From assembly GCA_907163345.1 (NCBI GenBank), contig CAJQUN010000009.1:3472001-3536000 (forward strand): a DNA stretch of 64,000 nucleotides. Direction: 5' to 3'. The notes beneath the pieces were generated by a model that searched no databases, was not told the origin of the DNA, and was given only the letters and a program-made list of their open reading frames with translations. The stretch comes from Haberlea rhodopensis. Taxonomy: Eukaryota > Streptophyta > Magnoliopsida > Lamiales > Gesneriaceae. This document shows positions 11,310 through 23,472 of the stretch, one piece after another; within the stretch, counting starts at the first letter, position 1; each line of letters opens with the position of its first letter. The translations under genes were made by a program, and so were the position numbers.

Positions 11310-12122
11310 TGATATCCCTAGACCTGGAGGCCCAATAGGTTTAGGTACCCGAATTTTATTTGGGCCCGGTCAGTTGGGGACCCGTTTTCAGCCCAACGGG
11401 TGGACCCGTTTTCAAGCCCGCCGCCCGATCCGAGTTGACACCGGGCACGACCACCTCTGGCCAGCTGCCGTGGTCTTTCCGAGCATGCCCTATTACGCGC
11501 TCCTTGACCATATTCCTCGGGGCAGCCTCCGAGCTGAGGCGAGGAGGTACCTCAATAGGTCGGGACGGGCAGTAATTGGCAAGGTAGCCGAGCTGAGGCG
11601 AGGAGGCTCCTCAATAGGTCGGGACGGGCAGTCATTGGACAGGACAACCGAGCTCAGGCCGAGAGGGTCCCTGACACACCTATGGTGGTCCTGTATACCG
11701 GGACTAGGGTTACAGGAGTCGGACACCTATTAAAGCAAAGGCTAGGCCTACTAATCAATCAGATGATGGTCAAGCACCTTGAGCACGAAAAGCATATCCC
11801 CGGATGCAGAGAATCGCAAAAGCAGGAAGGTCGTACGAGATAGGTAACAGATGTAGGTGGTCCCCAGTCTGTGGTTCTCCCCCAGCATCAGACATTGTCT
11901 CCAAAGCCCAGACAAGGCGGGACCACTGACTACCCTCCCCCTATAAAGAGGAGAATTGTTAGCAAGAAGCCCCTCTGGATTCACCAGTTTTTGATCATCG
12001 GAGATTCGTAACCAGCTAGACCTTCTCAGGCTCCGGCCTAATCTGTGATTGCATTAAATAGCTCATCCATTCTCCCCTATAAATTCATTTGTTATCAAAG
12101 CGAACCAAAAAAGGAGGTAACA
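11310..12122 (+). repeat. 5' LTR of Tat element
   Basis: 813 bp, TG...CA. Contains a TATA box (CTATAAAGAGG near 11940) and an internal near-repeat (GAGCTGAGGCGAGGAGG followed by TCAATAGGTCGGGACGGGCAG) at about 11531-11572 and 11590-11631. Confidence 0.9.
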
Positions 12123-12125
12123 AAT

Positions 12126-12142
12126 TGGCGCCGTCTGTGGGA
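12126..12142 (+). other. Primer-binding site of Tat element
   Basis: TGGCGCCGTCTGTGGGA starts 3 bases after the 5' LTR. A TGGCGCC start is usual for plant Gypsy primer sites; I do not assign the tRNA. Confidence 0.75.
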
Positions 12143-12167
12143 AAAGTGAGCAAATGACGTTGATACA

Positions 12168-15100
12168 ATGGTGAGAACAAGGAGAACCGATGCGGAGGAA
12201 AACCGAGAGCACCACGCCTCCACCAATGGCGAGGAATAGCCACCGTCCGGGGTCAACATGACAGTGGGAGCTTTAACACTGGAACAGCTCACCCGACTAA
12301 TTGCAGTTACGGTGGAACAGACCATGAGAAGAAAGGAAGGTCCGTTCGAGGGCGTGCACGGGGAAAGCTCCCAGCAGATGAAGGATCCCGAACAGGGAGA
12401 AACTTCCCGTCCTAAAGTGACTGCTGTTCCGGATCTGGAGGGCCAGGTGGAGGAGCTGAAGGAGGAGGTCCAGAAGATGAAGAAGGGAATGGGGGTGCCT
12501 CTATCAGGAGGGGAACCCCTTTCTCTGGTGAAATAGTAAATGAGGAGCTCCCAAATAATTTCCGACCCCCCAATGCTGGGGAATACGATGGGAGCACGGA
12601 CCCGGAAGAACACCTGGGCAGGTTTGAAAACGCGGCCATGCTACACTGTTACTCAGACCGCCTTAAGTGCAAAGTGTTCCTGACCACTTTGGTGAGGTCG
12701 GCCCAGAAGTGGTTCAACCAGTTAGAGCCTGGTTTCATTACTTCCTTCGCCGGATTTAGCTCCGCGTTTTTACACCAGTATGCCAGCAGCAAGCGATATA
12801 AGAAGACATCTCTGAGTTTGTTCGAGATGAGGCAAGCCGAGGATGAGCCGCTGCGGGGGTATATCAAAAACTGCAACACCGTGATACTCGAAATACCGGC
12901 CTGCCCGGCGGAAATTCTGATCAGCGCCTTTACCCAAGGCCTGAAAGGAGGAGACTTCTTCCGATCCTTAGTAAAGAAGCCTCCTATTACATATGATGAT
13001 CTGCTCACCCGAGCGGAAAAGTATATTAACGTGGAAGAGGCCCAGCAACTGAGGAGGAAGGAAGTGCGGAGGACTGGGGAGAAACGGCTCAGCCAGGGCG
13101 AAAAACGACCAGTGGAGGGGCGTAACTTGGTCGCTTTTCCCAATATACGCCGTTGAAAGTCTCCAAGGAGGAGGCCGTCCGCATATGTGAAGATAAACAG
13201 GCCTTGCAGAAGCCATCACAAACCAGTGTAGAGCCGAGCAAGGAGGTCTCGGATAAATACTGCATCTTCCACCAAGCGACCGGGCACACCACTCAGGATT
13301 GCCATCGTTTGGATCAGGAACTTGAGAAGGCAATACAGAGCAGTTCCCAGTTCAAGCAGTTGTTGTCCCAACCCTGCCCACCGGGGGATAATCTTCCTCG
13401 GGGAAGAGGTCGAGGTCCGTCATGGACAAGAGGGAGAGGGGGACGGACCAACTTCCGTCCTCCGTTTCGCGGTAGAGGATGGGCTCAAGGACCCCCGAGG
13501 AATCTAAATGACGTCAACCCTGCTCGTGTTGACTCACCAACCCGGGGAGTCATCAACATGATCTCGGACGACACCACGGATGAGGATTCCAATAGAGCCA
13601 GGAAGGCTGCCAGTAGGAGAGAGACCCTGAGTGTAGGAGGGGTTTGCGGTGCCGAGGAGGAGGTGGTTATCAGTTTTGGGCCACGGGATCTGGAAAATGT
13701 TTGCGCACCCCATAATGATGCCCTGGTCATACGAGCCACTGTTGCCAATTATGAAATCGAGAGGGTGTTTGTAGACACCAGGAGTTCGGTGAATGTGTTG
13801 TTTGACGAAGCCTTTCGGCAGATGGACTTGGGGGGGTATCACCTCGAGCCAATCAACACCCCCCTATTTGGCTTCGCTGGGCACACCGTGTACCCCCTCG
13901 GTCAGATTTCCCTGCCTCTTTCCCTTGGATCTAACGAGGATAGGAAAACGACGTTGATAACATTCGCCATTGTGGCGGCCTCGTCTTCGTACAACATCAT
14001 TCTGGGAGGCCAGCTATGAACGAATTCAGGGCTGTGGCCTCCACCTTCCACCAAAAGATAAAGTTCCCTATAGGAAGGAGAGTGGGAGAAGTCAAGGGAG
14101 ACCAGCCCTCATCCAAGAAATGCTACGCTGAAACTGTAAGGGTAGAGGTGAAAAGATCCAGAAGGGGCGGTGATGAAGGACGGGAGGATAGGGGAGTACA
14201 GATGGTGCAGGAGGTGCAGGCGATGCAGGATGGGGAAGAGGAAATTATGTTAGTCCCAGGTCAGCCTGATAAAACCACAAGAGTATCGGCCGACCTGAAC
14301 AGCGTCCTGAAGCACGATTTGGTGGAATGTCTGTCCAAGCATGCCGGAATATTTGCCTGGTCTCCAACCGAGCTGGCAGGGGTGTCGCCCACAGTAGCCC
14401 AGCACAGGTTAAATGTCAATCCGGAAGTCAAAGTAACCCGGCAAAAGAAGAGGCATTTTGGACCAGATAAAGACAGAATTATAAGAGCCGAGGTTCAGAC
14501 TTTGCTGAAGGCTGGTCAGATAAGGGAGGTGCAGTTCCCCACCTGGTTATCTAACGTGGTTTTGGTTCCAAAGTTGGCGGGAAAATGGAGGATGTGCATT
14601 GATTTTCGTAATTTGAACAAAGCCCGTCCCAAGGACTGCTATCCCCTACCACGGATCGACCAGTTGGTAGACTCCACCTCAGGGTATGAATTGTTATGTT
14701 TCATGGACGCATACCAAGGATATCACCAAATACCCTTGGCAAAAGAGGACCAAGATAAGGTCAGTTTTATCACGTCGGATGGAACGTTCTGCTATGTGGT
14801 CATGCCTTTTGGCCTCAAGAACGCTGGGGCCACATACCAGAGGTTGATGGACAAAGTGTTTGAAAACCAGGCGGGAAGGAACATTGAGGTTTATGTGGAT
14901 GACATCTTGGTAAAATCTAAGGGCCCGACAGACCTGTTGCCCGACTTGGAGGAAACTTTTGCCACACTAAGCAGGTTTGGTCTGAAATTAAATCCGGCTA
15001 AGTGCATATTCGGTGTGAAGAGCGGGAAATTCTTGGGTTTTATGGTAACCGAGAGGGGGATCGAGGTCAACCCGGAAAAGGTCAGAGCAATTCAAGAGAT

Positions 15101-17397
15101 GACCTCACCTCGCAGTATAAAAGAGGTGCAGAAACTGACAGGGCGGATTGCGTCCCTAGCTCGTTTTATTTCCAGGTCAGCTCATAGGAGTTACCCTTTC
15201 TTTCAAGTACTAAGAAAGGCGAAAAAGTTCGATTGGGACGACGAGTGCGAGAAAGCTTTCTCTGACTTGAAGAAGCACCTGGCCGAGCTGCCCGTCCTGG
15301 TAAAGCCCAAGCCCGGCGAGCGATTGTGGATCTATTTGTCTGCTACAGAGAGTGCTGTTAGCTCAGTACTGATAAAACAGGACGGCACGGACCAGAGGCC
15401 GGTATACTATGTCAGCCATGCACTGAGAGGTGCGGAACTCAGGTATCCAGAGGTTGAGAAGTTGGCATTAGCTTTGGTCATAACCGCAAGAAGGCTGAGA
15501 CCCTACTTCTTGTCACACCCCATCTCAGTGCTAACCAACAGCCCCATGGAGAGGATAATGACCCAGCCTGACGTATCGGGGAGATTGGTGAAGTGGACAA
15601 TCAGCTCGGCGAGTACGACGTAACCTACCAACCTCAGTCATCCATTAAAGCTCAGGCTTTATCAGATTTCCTAGCGGAGATGATAGAGGTTGAGGCTGAG
15701 GAGCCATGGAAAGTATACGTGGATGGAGCAGCAAACATTGAAGGCAGTGGAGTGGGGATTGTTCTGATATCCCCCGCGGGAGAAAAGATGAAGGTCATTA
15801 TCAGATTGGATTTCCGGGCTTCTAACAATGAAGCAGAATACGAGGCCATACTGATCGGGCTGAGGTTGGCAAAGGAGGTCGGTGCCAGCCGGGTGATCCT
15901 TCACTCGGACTTCCAGCTGGCCACTCAGCAGGTGAAAGGGAATTACGAGGTCAAAAGCGAGAAGATGATAGAATACTTGAAGGCTATACAGGAGATGTCA
16001 GAAAGTTTCGCGGAGTGGAGCATAGTACAGATCCCTAGGGAGGATAATCACGAAGCTGATGAGCTCTCCAAGTGGTCAACATCCCAAGTTCCTTTGTCAC
16101 AAAGGGAGCTCATATTTCAAACTGAGTTGGTTCCGTCAACTCAGCCCGCCACAGAGGCCCCAAAGGTCTTAGGTTGGATGGCCCCGATTTTGAACTACTT
16201 AAGAAAGCTTGAGGTACCCGCTGATAGGAACCAAGCCCGGCGGTTGAAGAGGCATTCATTGCGGTTTGTTCTGATAGAGGATGTGTTATATAAGAGGTCC
16301 TTTGCCGGACCTCTGCTCCGATGTCTGAGCGCGGAGGAGGCAGAATATGTGCTCAGGGAAATTCACGAGGGATGCTGTGGAGACCATCTCGGGGGGTTGG
16401 CTTTGGCCAGAAAGACCCTCCTTGCTGGATACTTCTGGCCGACCCTAAGGAATGACGCGATCAGGACTGTAGTCACTTGTGAGGGTTGTCAGAGGAACAG
16501 TAAGTTCCAGTTAAGGCCAGCAAGGCTCATGAAAGCGGTAACATCGGCCTGCCCTTTCGATAAATGGGGTTTGGATATTGTGGGACCTTTCCCAATAGCC
16601 CCGAAGCAAAAGAAATTTCTGTTGGTGGCTGTAGATTACTTCTCGAAGTGGGTCGAGGCCGAACCTTTAGCCAAGATTGCCGAGGAGAATGTGCTGGACT
16701 TTCTGTGGAAGAATATAGTTTGCCGTTTCGGAGTACCCAGGAAATTGATATCAGACAATGGGAGGCAGTTCCAGGGGCAGAGGTTAATGGCTTGGTGCAA
16801 GGAAATGAAGATCGAACAAGCCTTTACATCTGTGGGTTACCCGCAGAGCAACGGGCAGACAGAGGTCACCAACCGATCAATTGTGCAAGCGTTAAAGGCA
16901 AGACTGTACGAGGTTGGTAAGGATTGGGTGGACGAGTTACCAAGTGTGTTGTGGGCTTACAGAACGACAGCTCGCATCCCAACTGGAGAAACGCCTTTCA
17001 GCATGGTATATGGGACGGAGGCCGTGCTCCCAGCTGAGGTCGGAAAAACCTCTGCCAGGGTCCAAGCATATGATGACAACAATGAGGAACACCGGGCTCT
17101 GGATTTGGATCTGATCTATGAAAAAAGGGAAAGGGCCGCTATAAGGATGGAGGCTTACCTCAGCAAGATAGTCAAAGCCTACAACAAAAGGATGATACCC
17201 CGAAATTTTCAAGTGGGGGACCTCGTCCTCAAAAAGGTTAACCCAGCAGGGGAGGTAAGAAAGCTCGACCCCGATGGGAGGGACCATACAAAGTAGTCCA
17301 GAGACTGAGTTCCGGATCGTACTACTTGGAGGAGGGCGAAGGCCGACGCTTAAAAAGACCTTGGAATGCATATCACCTAAAAAAATATTATTCCTAG
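12168..17397 (+). pseudogene. Tat gag-pol polyprotein, multiple frame breaks
   Basis: Gag starts at ATG 12168 and meets an in-frame TAG at 12237. The frame then shifts near 12510, 13135, 14000, 15600 and 17275, and pol ends at 17397. Readable domains: gag (12550-13050, WFNQLEPGFI...), the CX2HX4HX4C finger (13258-13300), protease near 13770, RT (about 14400-15080, FMDAYQGYHQI and YVDD near 14890), the RT-linked RNase H (15210-15540), and an additional archaeal-type RNase H (YVDGAA, NNEAEYEA, HSD, NHEADEL; 15710-16070). Integrase has an HHCC zone near 16360-16490 and the catalytic D, D, E at about 16570, 16755 and 16860. The protease active site reads DTRSS where D(S/T)GSS is expected, so the essential Gly is Arg. 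The polyprotein cannot be made as one chain. Confidence 0.9.
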
Positions 17398-17482
17398 GCA
17401 TTTTATTGTTGTTATTTCAATTTGATGTACGAACACTGTTATTTAAAGAACTTTTCCTTTAAATCTCATCACAAAATTAAAA

Positions 17483-18646
17483 GTGCAGGTCAGCCCTGTC
17501 ACTAAAGCCCAGGTGTATGAGGCACTGGCACCAATTAAAAGTGCAGGTCAGCCCTGTCACTAAAGCCCAGGTGTATGAGGCCCTGGCACCAATTAAAAGC
17601 ACGGGTCCGCCCTGCATGCTAAAGCCCAGGTGTATGAGGCCCTGTCACCAATTAAAAGCACAGGTCCGCCGTGCATGCTAAAACCCAAGTGTATGAGGCC
17701 CTGGCACCAATTAAAAGCACAGGTCCGCCCTGCATGCTAAAGCCCATGTGTATGAGGCCCTGGCACCAATTAAAAGCACAGGTCCGCCCTGCATGCTAAA
17801 GCCCAGGTGTATGAGGCCATGGCACCAATTAAAAGTACAGGTCCGCTCTGCATGCTAAAGCCCAGGTGTATGAGGCCCTGGCACCAATTAAAAGCACAGG
17901 TCCGCCCTGCAAGCTAAAGCCCAGGTGTATGAGGCCCTGGCACCAATTAAAAGCACAGGTCCGCCCTGCATGCTAAAGCCCAGGTGTATGAGGCCCTGGC
18001 ACAAATTAAAAGTGCAGGTCAGCCCTGTCACTAAAGCCCATGTGTATGAGGCCCTGTCACCAATTAAAAGCACAGGTCCGCCCTGAATGCTAAAGCCCAG
18101 GTGTATGAGGCCCTGGCACAAATTAAAAGCACAGGTCCGCCCTGCCTGCTAAAGCCCAGGTGTATGAGGCCCTGGCACCAATTAAAAGCACATGTCCGCC
18201 CTGCATGCTAAAGCCCAGGTGTATGAGGCCCTGGCACAAATTAAAAGTGCAGGTCAGCCCTGTCACTAAAGCCCAGGTGTATGAGGCACTGGCACCAATT
18301 AAAAGCACAGGTCCGCCCTGCATGCTAAAGCTCAGGTGTATGAGGCCCTGGCACAAATTAAAAGTACAGGTCAGCCCTGTCACTAAAGCCCAGGTGTATG
18401 AGGCCCTGGCACCAATTAAAAGCACAGGTCCGCCCTGCATGCTAATGCCCAGGTGTATGAGGCCCTGACACCAATTAAAAGTGCAGGTCAGCCCTGTCAC
18501 TAAAGCCCAGGTGTATGAGGCCCTGGCACCAATTAAAAGTGCAGGTCAGCCCAGTCACTAAAGCCCAGTTGTATGAGGCCCTGGCACAAATTAAAAGTGC
18601 AGGACAACCCGGTCACCCAAGCTCGGGTTTGAGTGGCCCTGGCACT
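17483..18646. repeat. 20-copy 58/59-bp tandem array in Tat 3' untranslated region
   Basis: Copies start at 17483, 17541, 17599, 17658, 17717, 17776, 17835, 17894, 17953, 18012, 18070, 18129, 18188, 18247, 18305, 18364, 18422, 18481, 18539 and a divergent last one at 18597. Two subtypes alternate irregularly: A (58 bp, core CAGGTCAGCCCTGTCACTAA; copies 1, 2, 10, 14, 16, 18, 19 and divergent 20) and B (59 bp, core CAGGTCCGCCCTGCATGCTAA; the rest). All share AAAGCCCAGGTGTATGAGGC and CTGGCACCAATTAAAAG. It begins about 85 bp after the pol stop. Tandem arrays in this position are known for Tat/Ogre elements. Open frames across it are artefacts of the repeat. Confidence 0.95.
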
Positions 18647-18649
18647 TTA

Positions 18650-19050
18650 TTGCATGGCCCCCACCAGGGTGCACACCAGGCGATAATCATGCGCTCATCC
18701 GCGCGCGAACTCGTGTCCATGGAAGAGGTGTTCACAGTTATTTTTGGAAGTTTCCACATGTCAGCCCTATGCGGCATTTAATTCTATGCGTAGGATTATT
18801 TTCAAGTTATAATTGTGGGACAATCCGATTTAAACCATGGATCAGCTCGGCTGCTAGAAGTGGTCGGGACGTTCATAAAATGCGATAAGAGCCAATTTCT
18901 AACTTACGAGTAATAGAACGGTTTGCTTCAAAGAAAGCAGTCAAAATTCAAAATAACTTCATTACAAGGGGGTGCGTCCAAAGCACAATACAAGCATAAA
19001 AGGGAAAAATAAAGTAAGAAAAATACAGGGGGAATTAAGAACAACTCAGG
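18650..19050. other. Spacer between tandem array and antisense ORF
   Basis: No gene seen. This would be the 3' untranslated region and polyadenylation zone of the antisense ORF on the minus strand. Confidence 0.5.
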
Positions 19051-22000
19051 CTAGTTGGTAAAGTCGGGAGGGATGTTGGCGATGATTGCGTTGAGGTCCA
19101 GGAAGTAGTCAGGGTCCTGGTCATTAGGCGGGAAGCCCTTTGCTTGGAATTGGCCCTTGCACCCCTCAAAACCAAGGTCCAGAAATTTGAAAGCCTTGGA
19201 GGCCAACATGCGCGTGAATTCCTCGAACTTGATGAAGGCCTCCCGGCGGGCTGGTTCGCCAGCCACATAGGAGGCCAACTCGGACCTGACCCTCCCCAGC
19301 TCGGCCAAGGCATTTGACAGGTCCTGCTCCCTTCCGACCAAGGCACCGCGGAGCTGTTCGACATCAGCTCGGAGTCGGGTCACCGAAACCCTGTGAGACT
19401 CTAGTTCCGCAGCGTCCACCTCGGACTTAGCAGTAGCATTCTCAGCTTCTGACTTGGCTTCCCGCACTGCTTTCCTCGCATCCCTGGCTGATTGGCCGTA
19501 GCTAGCACCCCGACAAAGGCTCTCGCACAACATCACCAGACCCTGAAAAGAAAAAGGGGGGGGGGGGGGGCTCAGTTCTATATCCACCGAGGAAAAATCC
19601 TGGCAACTTTAAAAGTACTTACTGATAGGGCCCGATATACCCCTTCCTCTGCTAGGGGTTTCCACCTCAGCTCTACCAGGACTTGCTGATCGGCGGCGGA
19701 GGTCAGCCACTCAACGATTTGGGCAGAGAGGCCTGATGGGGCAGAATTGATCAGGCTGACCTCTCGAGTATAACCCACTGGCACCCCAGGTGAACCCGGG
19801 TTGGTGGGAGCAGCAGAAAGATGACTCAGGGGGGAAGCGGGTGGGGTGTCGATCTCATGAATGACCGGGGAAGTAGCCACTTCTTCCCGAATCGAGACCC
19901 CGGCCGCGCCCTTGCTCCTTTTCCTTTTGCGCAGACCGGCTTCCTCCCTAACCTCTTCAGCGCGAGGTGGGCTGGTCCCTGGGGATGGCGCTAGGGGGTT
20001 GGCTCGAAGGGCCTGCCCCAGCCTGTCACGCCCCGAGACCGGAGTCAATAACACCGGCATTGATTTCCATAAACAACTTGAAATCAATAAGCCTCGTAAT
20101 ATCGTAATAAACAAAAACCAGTCTATATTCCATAAATAAAGAAATCATTGTCTTTACAACTGAATTAAAAACGCAAAATTAAAATTTAACATCTTAAATA
20201 GTAAAATCGTACTTAAATAAAGTCTTGGGATCTTAATTCTTAGAAATACGCAGCGGATATATCACCAACCCCAAAATAGGTGATCTTCTTCGGCTTCAAC
20301 TTCTTCCTCAGCTTTATCTGGGGATGTAGAGTAAGGGGTTGAGTGCTTTGGAAAACACTCAGCAAGTGGGGGACAATCGATATGATAACATAATAAATAT
20401 TCATAATTTTCCAAAACGTAATTCGTAATCAAAGCATAATCTTGATATGAATGCCTCTTGACATAATTGCTCCGTCGAGCCATAACATAACATCTCATAT
20501 CATTCATAATTTTTCTTATACTTAAGCACAATAAATCATCTAGTTTCCTCTTGGTACTGATATCAGTCTCTAGAATTATCCCTCCTAGAGAAGAGGTCAT
20601 GCATCGGCTTACCCACGAATAAAGGGTCTGGAAACTCCAGAAACAACGGTTAACCACCGTATAAGGTCATGTAAACGGTTATTTCCCACCGCATCAGGGT
20701 CATAAAGGAATCCTTTCCAATCAGATTTCAAAGTTTAAAGTGCTTACAAATTAATACTTTTCTTAGTTTCAACATAGTTCATATCGATTGGGATTTCAAA
20801 ACATACATATTATTTTCAAAAACGAAACGAATAAATAGCAAAAGCCCACTTACCGTGCTTTGATACGTGCTTGATTGATCAAAGGTATAACACGAATGGA
20901 TTCTTATTTTCCTTGGCTTTCGAACACAATCAGAACAATAAGGACAAGATTCTTGACCTTTCTCGAACCGGATTCTGCTAGTGGTTTCGAACAGTTTCTG
21001 TTAAAATTTATCGACAACCTTATACACAGATTGATGGAAACTTTCGAACATATGCTGGTGGAAAGGTTTATGAAAACAAAAGCAGAAGCTACGGCTTTAT
21101 CCTTCGGTGCTGGTTGCTGGAATTATTCGAAGGATTTTGCTGACAAGTTTCTAAAAAACAGACGGTGATTGAGGCTGAAAAACTCGAACAGATTCTGTTG
21201 AAAAGGTTCTGGAAAAATTGTGCAGAAGCTTCGGCTATGTGGAGGAAACTTTTCGAGAATTAATAGTTGATGGAGGAGAAGGATTTGTTGTAAATACTCT
21301 TCAATGGTTTGCACCTATATATAGATAATGTTTTTGGCTGGAACAAAATCGAAGAGATGGAGATGAAGTCCTTCGAAATTATTGGACAGAATCTGTGCAA
21401 ATTTGTTGATGTGAAGATCAGATTTTATTTTCGAAAATATCAGCTGGAGGAGAGGTTGGGGGTTTCGAAATTAACAAGCCTGAATCGATGAAGTTCTTGC
21501 CAAAACTTTTCGGGAGTTTAACGGAGGACTTACGAGAGTTGCATGCTGGAAGTTTGAAAGTTTGAGGCAGGAACTTTTGAAAGTTTTTCGAAGAATTAGG
21601 CTGCTGTTTTATGCTGAATTTTTATGGAGTTTTTATGACTGAAAATTCTTGACAAACAAGTCCAGAGTTTCGAGACTTGTAGCTGGTTAGAAAAGGATTT
21701 TAAGTGGTTGAATCTCTTTGGATTTTACTAATCAAACTTTTCCAAAAATCTGGACTTGATTTGAGGCTGAAGCTCGGCTCTTGATGTGCTGAAATTAGGA
21801 GTGCTTTGATCTTATTTATTAAGTTTTGATGGGTCAAGATAAAGGTGATATGATTTGGTATTTAATAAGTGTAGGTTAGTCAAGATAAAGATGATAACAT
21901 GATACACTTCTATCCCCACTAGAATTCTAAATCATCTTTTAGAGTTTTAAACCTACTCAAATTCTTAATTATCCCTCTATTTAATTACAGTTTTAAACCT

Positions 22001-23122
22001 ACTAAAATACTTAATTATCTAATTAATAATTAGAGTTTTAACTTGAATGAGGTACCTTAAGTAGATTTGATGACATCAAATCTCGGTTTAAATTCTCGGG
22101 TTTTATACAGCCGCCCCTTTTCCCGCTTTCTTCTGAGACGCCATGGCGGACAGCAGCTGCTGAAGAGACATGTTATCTGCAAAAGAAAGGGCTCGGGTCA
22201 GACATATGAACAAGTAAATATGATAAACGGGGGCCAGATAGGAAGAACGTACCACCAGGGACGTCTGGATAGGAGCTTAGCCCAAAATGCCTGAGTACGT
22301 CCTCCCTGATCAGGGCAGCCAAATCGAAACGCTGAGCCCCAATGGTTGAAATAACCGTTTGGAAGAACACGTCTTCTTTGTATTCTTTGGGCAAGGATCG
22401 GGGGGCAGGTAAGGAATCTCGCCAGGCCATGGGGCAGGCCCAGCGTCGAGGTGGTTTGACAAAAAAATAGGTTTGTTTCCATCCTTTACAGGAGCTCGGG
22501 ATGTTATTTAAAAATTTATAAAATGTCCTGGCACCGAAGTAAAACACCCCGGGAGACTGGGTTTTCTTAACCTGGAAAAAATAATGAATAAGGGTAGGGG
22601 AGAAAGGTAGATCCAAGGATCGAAAGAGGGCAGTGACAGAGACTAGGCTCTGGTAGGAGTTGGGGGTAAGCTGGCTCAGAGAAACGCAATGGAAGTGGGA
22701 GAACTCCTGGTAAGAAATGGGGATAGGAAAGCGGAGTCCGCTCTTAAGCTGCTCAAGGAAGAAGGGAAAGTACCCGGGCGGGGGGAGATGCGGACGCTCA
22801 CCAGCCCTAGGGACCCGGACGTCGTGGTCCGGCGGGATAAACCACGTACGGAGAAGGTTCTCGGCATCAGGGGAAATACCCGAGTCGAGAATCTCGTACC
22901 AAGGAAGTCCAGCCTGGGCCAGGCTCCTCGGGTCGAAAACCTCAAAGGTGGGGAGAGATGGATCAAATATTTTGGGAGGGACCTGTCGGAGGGGTGCCAC
23001 TTCGGGAATGTTTCCGGGGCATCCGACCTCCGACCCGATGGGCTGGGTAGTTCAGACACCTCGGCATCCTCGTCCCCCCCACGAAAGAGAGCACCAGAAG
23101 TGGAAGATGTGGAGTTGGACAT
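19051..23122 (-). pseudogene. Antisense additional ORF (aORF) of Tat element, three exons, interrupted
   Basis: Read from the minus strand, opposite to gag-pol. ATG at 23122-23120 opens a Ser-rich N-terminus. A one-base shift near 23000 leads into a domain resembling the Pfam 'putative gypsy type transposon' family (EVFDPRSLAQAGLPWYEI...PPGYFPFFLEQLKSGLRFPI...CKGWKQTYFFVKP), to about 22253. A 76-bp intron (22252-22177, GTACGT...TTTTGCAG) leads to a second exon starting MSLQQLL, which is split by the solo LTR at 20024-22107. It resumes at 20023 with a Pro/Ser-rich linker. A second intron (19622-19543, GTAAGT...TTTTCAG) precedes a coiled-coil exon (ARDARKAVREAKSEAENATAK...) ending at 19051. Function is unknown. 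Similar antisense genes are described in Tat-clade elements (for example Grande gene 23). Splice sites are my reading of the sequence. Confidence 0.75.
20024..22107 (-). mobile_element. Solo LTR (chromovirus-related), nested in the aORF
   Basis: 2084 bp flanked by the perfect 5-bp duplication CAGCC (20019-20023 and 22108-22112). In minus orientation it starts TATAAAACC and ends CGGGGCGTGACA. Its last several hundred bases are clearly related to the 1148-bp LTR of the chromovirus at 50731: shared stretches include AACACCGGC and GGTCTCGGGG-type ends, ACTCAACCCCTTAC-like, and AGTGGGCTTTTG. It is about twice as long and diverged. No gag-pol sequence is inside, so recombination between two LTRs probably removed the body. 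Confidence 0.8.
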
Positions 23123-23220
23123 TAAGAACAGAAAAGAAAGGCAGAACTGACTTACAAGATTTAGGAGAGACGACTGATCCGACCTAGAGCACAAATGAAT
23201 GAAAGTGACTCGAGAGCCTC

Positions 23221-23228
23221 TATTTATA
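23221..23228 (-). promoter_or_regulatory. Candidate TATA box of the antisense ORF
   Basis: On the minus strand the sequence reads CTCTATAAATAGAGG, a good plant TATA box about 100 bp upstream of the aORF start codon at 23122. It suggests the antisense gene has its own promoter. Inferred from position and consensus only. Confidence 0.55.
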
Positions 23229-23456
23229 GAGGATATGGCGAGTGGGCCGAGAAAGCCGGGCCCAAACCAACGGCGCTGATTAAGGAATCTGAACGGTCGG
23301 AGCACTAGATGAGGGCACGTGGCCTGACAGCCCCCCTAGGGTTTGGTACAAGACAGCTATGACCCCGGGACCAGGACCAATCAGAGGACCTAGGTGTCAG
23401 AAGTAAATAAAGTTCGCCATAAACCCATTAGTCGAGGCAGCGCTACTCTAGCTCGA

Positions 23457-23470
23457 CTTGGGGGGATACT
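23457..23470 (+). other. Polypurine tract of Tat element
   Basis: CTTGGGGGGATACT lies directly before the 3' LTR start at 23473. It is the only G-rich purine run in the expected place. Confidence 0.6.
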
Positions 23471-23472
23471 GA

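Noticed and set aside
18160..18468. Open frames of 102-125 codons on both strands across the tandem array
   Set aside because: They result from the repeat having no stop in some frames; the products are just repeated peptides.
17483..18646. Regular repeats could suggest a CRISPR array
   Set aside because: Units are contiguous 58/59-bp tandem repeats without unique spacers, lie inside a plant retrotransposon and alternate between two variants.
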